Below, in pieces: positions 34,773 to 36,605 of a stretch of 36,605 nt of DNA (positions within the stretch are counted from its first letter, which is position 1; each line of letters starts with the position of its first letter). The DNA is from Mumia sp. zg.B17 (GTDB lineage Bacteria; Actinomycetota; Actinomycetes; Propionibacteriales; Nocardioidaceae): positions 1 through 36,605 of the forward strand of contig NZ_JAHWCI010000010.1 of the NCBI RefSeq assembly GCF_019550915.1, written 5' to 3'. The notes below the pieces were generated by a model that made no database searches, had not been told where the DNA came from, and saw only the letters and a list, made by a program, of their open reading frames with translations. The translations under genes and the position numbers were made by a program.

Positions 34773-35525
34773 TCAGGAATCGTCGCCGTGATCGCGCACG
34801 AACGCCGCGACCTCGTCGGCGAACTCGTGCCGGCAGACCAGCAGGTCGGGCAACCAGGGGCTGTCACGGTTGTACTCGAGAGCCCTGCCGTCGGCGCGAC
34901 TCGTGAAGAGGCCCGCTACGCGCGCCACGACGACCGGCGCCGCCGAGTCCCACTCGTACTGACCGCCCGCGTGGACGTAGACGTCGGCGAGATCCCGGAC
35001 CACCGACATGACCTTGACGCCCGCCGACCCCATGGGCACCAGCTGGGCACCGGTCTTCGCAGCCAGCGCGTCGACGAAGGCGGGCGGGCGGCTGCGGCTG
35101 ACCGCGATGCGCATCGGGCCGTCGGTACGCGGCGGGACCGTCGCGGGACGAGCGGTGCTGAAGGTCTCGCCGAGCGCGGGCTGCGCGACCGCTCCCGCGA
35201 CCAGGTCACCGTCCTCCCACAGCGCGACGTGGACGGCCCAGTCGTCGCGCGGCGGCTCGGAGAACTCTCGGGTGCCGTCGAGCGGGTCGATGATCCACAC
35301 CCGGCGCGCCGACCGGCGAGCCGAGTCGTCGGCCGCCTCCTCGCTCAGCACGGCATCCTCGGGGCGGTGCTCGGCGAGGAGCCGCGCCAGCACGGCCTGG
35401 CTCGCCGCGTCACCGGCATCCTTGAGCGCCTTGCCCTCCAGCCCGGTTCGGCGAACCTCCAGGAGCTCGGCGCCGGCCTGCTCGGCCAGCCAGACTGCGA
35501 GGTCGTGGTCGTTCATCGACGTCAT
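34773..35525 (-). CDS. cysQ: 3'(2'),5'-bisphosphate nucleotidase
   Basis: 250 residues of the lithium-sensitive inositol monophosphatase-fold family. Metal motifs are SEE (61-63), DPLDGTREF (80-88) with D80 and D83, DDW (94-96) and EWDSAAP (191-197). The GQYEWDSAAP form and the N-terminal DAGDAASQ identify it as CysQ (removal of PAP/PAPS) and not as an inositol phosphatase. In mycobacteria CysQ controls sulfate assimilation, consistent with the sulfur gene cbs elsewhere in the window but not linked to it. The start at 35525 has CACAAT 6 nt upstream and no Shine-Dalgarno; the long frame to 36407 is an antisense extension. ATG at 35516 is an alternative. Confidence 0.92.
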   Translation of the reverse strand: MTSMNDHDLAVWLAEQAGAELLEVRRTGLEGKALKDAGDAASQAVLARLLAEHRPEDAVLSEEAADDSARRSARRVWIIDPLDGTREFSEPPRDDWAVHVALWEDGDLVAGAVAQPALGETFSTARPATVPPRTDGPMRIAVSRSRPPAFVDALAAKTGAQLVPMGSAGVKVMSVVRDLADVYVHAGGQYEWDSAAPVVVARVAGLFTSRADGRALEYNRDSPWLPDLLVCRHEFADEVAAFVRDHGDDS

Positions 35526-35531
35526 GTCGTC

Positions 35532-35537
35532 ATTGTG
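35532..35537 (-). promoter_or_regulatory. Possible -10 box of a leaderless cysQ promoter
   Basis: CACAAT on minus (four of six matches to TATAAT), 6 nt before the cysQ ATG. Same geometry as the other leaderless starts in the window. Confidence 0.35.
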
Positions 35538-35579
35538 GCCGATGATCCGGAACGACCTCGCGCGGCCACCGCCCTTCGA

Positions 35580-35585
35580 TAACCT
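35580..35585 (+). promoter_or_regulatory. -10 box of a leaderless methyltransferase-gene promoter
   Basis: TAACCT, 6 nt before the ATG at 35592. No ribosome site is present. It faces away from cysQ across a 66-nt divergent region. Confidence 0.5.
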
Positions 35586-35591
35586 GCTCCC

Positions 35592-36464
35592 ATGCGTGCA
35601 CCTGTACGCCCGATCAGAGGGCGGTGGCCTCGACCGCTCGAGGCGAGACTGGGCAGGGCGTTCCGGGTCGACCCCCTCACGATCCTCGACGACGACGCCG
35701 ACCCGAGCACGTTCCGCGAAGCGATGTCCAGCACCTACGTCGGCGACACGATCAAGATCACCGGAAGCGGCCGCCATGCCGGTGCCGACGATCTGCTGAT
35801 CGGCGCACTCGACCTTCGTCAGGCTGCCATCGTCGACGTCGGCGCCTCGGACGGCTCGACATCGGTCGACCTCGTCGAGCGACTCGGGGAGTTCCGGAGC
35901 TTCACGATCGCCGACCTCTATCTCACGCTTCGTGCAGTCGACGTGTTGGGTCACACGGCCTTCTTCGACGGTCAGGGCCGGTGCACGCTGGTGGCCGGAC
36001 GAAGGCTGGCGGCCTGGCCCGGGCTCTCCCGGCCGGTGGCCCTCCTCTACTCGCCGCTGATCTCCGCCGCTCGTCGCCGTCAGGCGCGTGCGCGGGAGGT
36101 TCTTCTCCTCAACCCCTCGGCGAGGCGACTGATCGCGAGCGACCCCCGCGTGGGATACGCGGTCCACGATGTCTTCACGCCCTGGACCGGTCAGCGTCCG
36201 GACGTCATCAAGGTCGCCAACCTGCTCCGCCGTCTCTACTTCAGTGACCAGGACCTGCTCCGTGCCCTGCGCGCCCTGCACTCGAGCCTCCCCGAGGGCG
36301 GCCATCTTCTCCTCGTCGACAACCCCCGCCGCAAGAACACGCCTCCCGGGGTCGGGCTCTATCGCCGGGAAGGCGACCATTTCACGGAGGTCGCTCGCTC
36401 CGGTCACCCCGAGATCGCCGACCTCGTCACGCTGGTCGGCACGGGCGAACCGTCCTTGAACTGA
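35592..36464 (+). CDS. Class I SAM-dependent methyltransferase-like protein
   Basis: 290 residues. Motif I is IVDVGASDGSTSVDLVERLG (80-99), which fits the Asp/Gly-rich SAM loop. A later DVIKVANLLRRLYFSDQDLL and a terminal LPEGGHLLLVDN resemble the post-motif helices of Rossmann methyltransferases such as CheR. The region 115-180 holds a hydrophobic insert (PVALLYSPLISAARRRQ) that is not typical. The substrate is unknown; it may be a membrane-associated enzyme. It stands alone, divergent from cysQ, with a leaderless start at 35592. Confidence 0.65.
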   Translation: MRAPVRPIRGRWPRPLEARLGRAFRVDPLTILDDDADPSTFREAMSSTYVGDTIKITGSGRHAGADDLLIGALDLRQAAIVDVGASDGSTSVDLVERLGEFRSFTIADLYLTLRAVDVLGHTAFFDGQGRCTLVAGRRLAAWPGLSRPVALLYSPLISAARRRQARAREVLLLNPSARRLIASDPRVGYAVHDVFTPWTGQRPDVIKVANLLRRLYFSDQDLLRALRALHSSLPEGGHLLLVDNPRRKNTPPGVGLYRREGDHFTEVARSGHPEIADLVTLVGTGEPSLN

Positions 36465-36467
36465 CGA

Positions 36468-36492
36468 CGGACGGCACGGCCTGAGCCGTCCG
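36468..36492. terminator. Bidirectional terminator hairpin
   Basis: CGGACGGC (36468-36475) pairs perfectly with GCCGTCCG (36485-36492), with a 9-nt loop. It lies between the methyltransferase-like stop and the stop of the convergent partial gene at the right edge. Confidence 0.6.
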
Positions 36493-36497
36493 GTTCC

Positions 36498-36605
36498 TCA
36501 GGAGCCTCGTCGGATGGTGATGGGGGTGTTGGTGGTGTCCCAGAGGTTGTTGGTGATGGTGGCGATCTGGGTGGTGGTGGGTGGGGCGATGATGGGGCAG
36601 TTGGT
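36498..36605 (-). CDS. C-terminal end of an unidentified minus-strand gene (5' partial)
   Basis: An open frame enters from the right edge and ends at TGA (36498-36500). The last 35 residues read TNCPIIAPPTTTQIATITN then NLWDTTNTPITIRRGS. They are Thr/Ile-rich with one Cys. The DNA is unusually G/T-repetitive on plus (runs of GGTG and GTTG). I do not recognise the family. The Thr-rich beta-type ending suits a secreted protein, but this is a guess. Confidence 0.6.
   Translation of the reverse strand, partial: TNCPIIAPPTTTQIATITNNLWDTTNTPITIRRGS

Overview
The window is high-GC DNA with very few A/T-rich codons, many GTG starts, TANNNT -10 boxes and several leaderless genes. With the gene order mfd - fur - lipoprotein - mazG - eno - ftsB - DUF501 - ppx, this points to an actinobacterium. 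A Nocardioidaceae-like genus is my inference from overall style, not something the sequence proves. By eye I found no in-frame TTA codon in the genes I checked.

Layout. Positions 1-4280 (-) hold most of a secreted von Willebrand A adhesin with about nine prealbumin/SpaA-like repeats; its C-terminus lies outside the window. Next come cystathionine beta-synthase (4396-5769 -), an SGNH hydrolase (5832-6806 +), a tandem repeat plus terminator, and a Bax inhibitor-1 family membrane protein (6936-7796 -). From 8130 to 15361 (+) runs a seven-gene unit: a peptide ABC importer (lipoprotein, two permeases, two ATPases) followed by a class I glutamine amidotransferase and a class A beta-lactamase-fold serine hydrolase. 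A covalent-FAD-type oxidoreductase follows (15494-16840 +). Then comes a decayed stretch holding the last part of an EamA-like transporter, and a 73-nt tRNA with anticodon UAA but a short variable loop.

Positions 17243-18872 (-) encode a family 5 uracil-DNA glycosylase and an 8-nt-overlapping protein that looks like a cyclopropane-fatty-acid synthase without its methyltransferase core. Positions 19006-22556 (+) hold a translationally coupled GH92 mannosidase-like enzyme and a GT4 glycosyltransferase. Positions 22570-31794 (-) are the conserved housekeeping block: ppx, DUF501, ftsB, eno, mazG, a SurA_N-like lipoprotein, a Fur-family regulator and mfd. Next are an orphan contractile-tail tube protein (T4 gp19 family), a secreted ScyD/ScyE-like beta-propeller, an LCP cell-wall ligase and CysQ, all on minus. 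A SAM-methyltransferase-like gene lies on plus, and the 3' end of one more minus-strand gene is cut by the right edge.

The most unusual items are the class I tRNA with a UAA anticodon, the CFA-synthase-like protein that has lost its SAM domain and is encoded just upstream of that tRNA, the isopeptide-type repeat adhesin, the importer operon with two appended cytoplasmic hydrolases, and the lone tail-tube gene. No CRISPR array, insertion sequence or intact prophage was seen.
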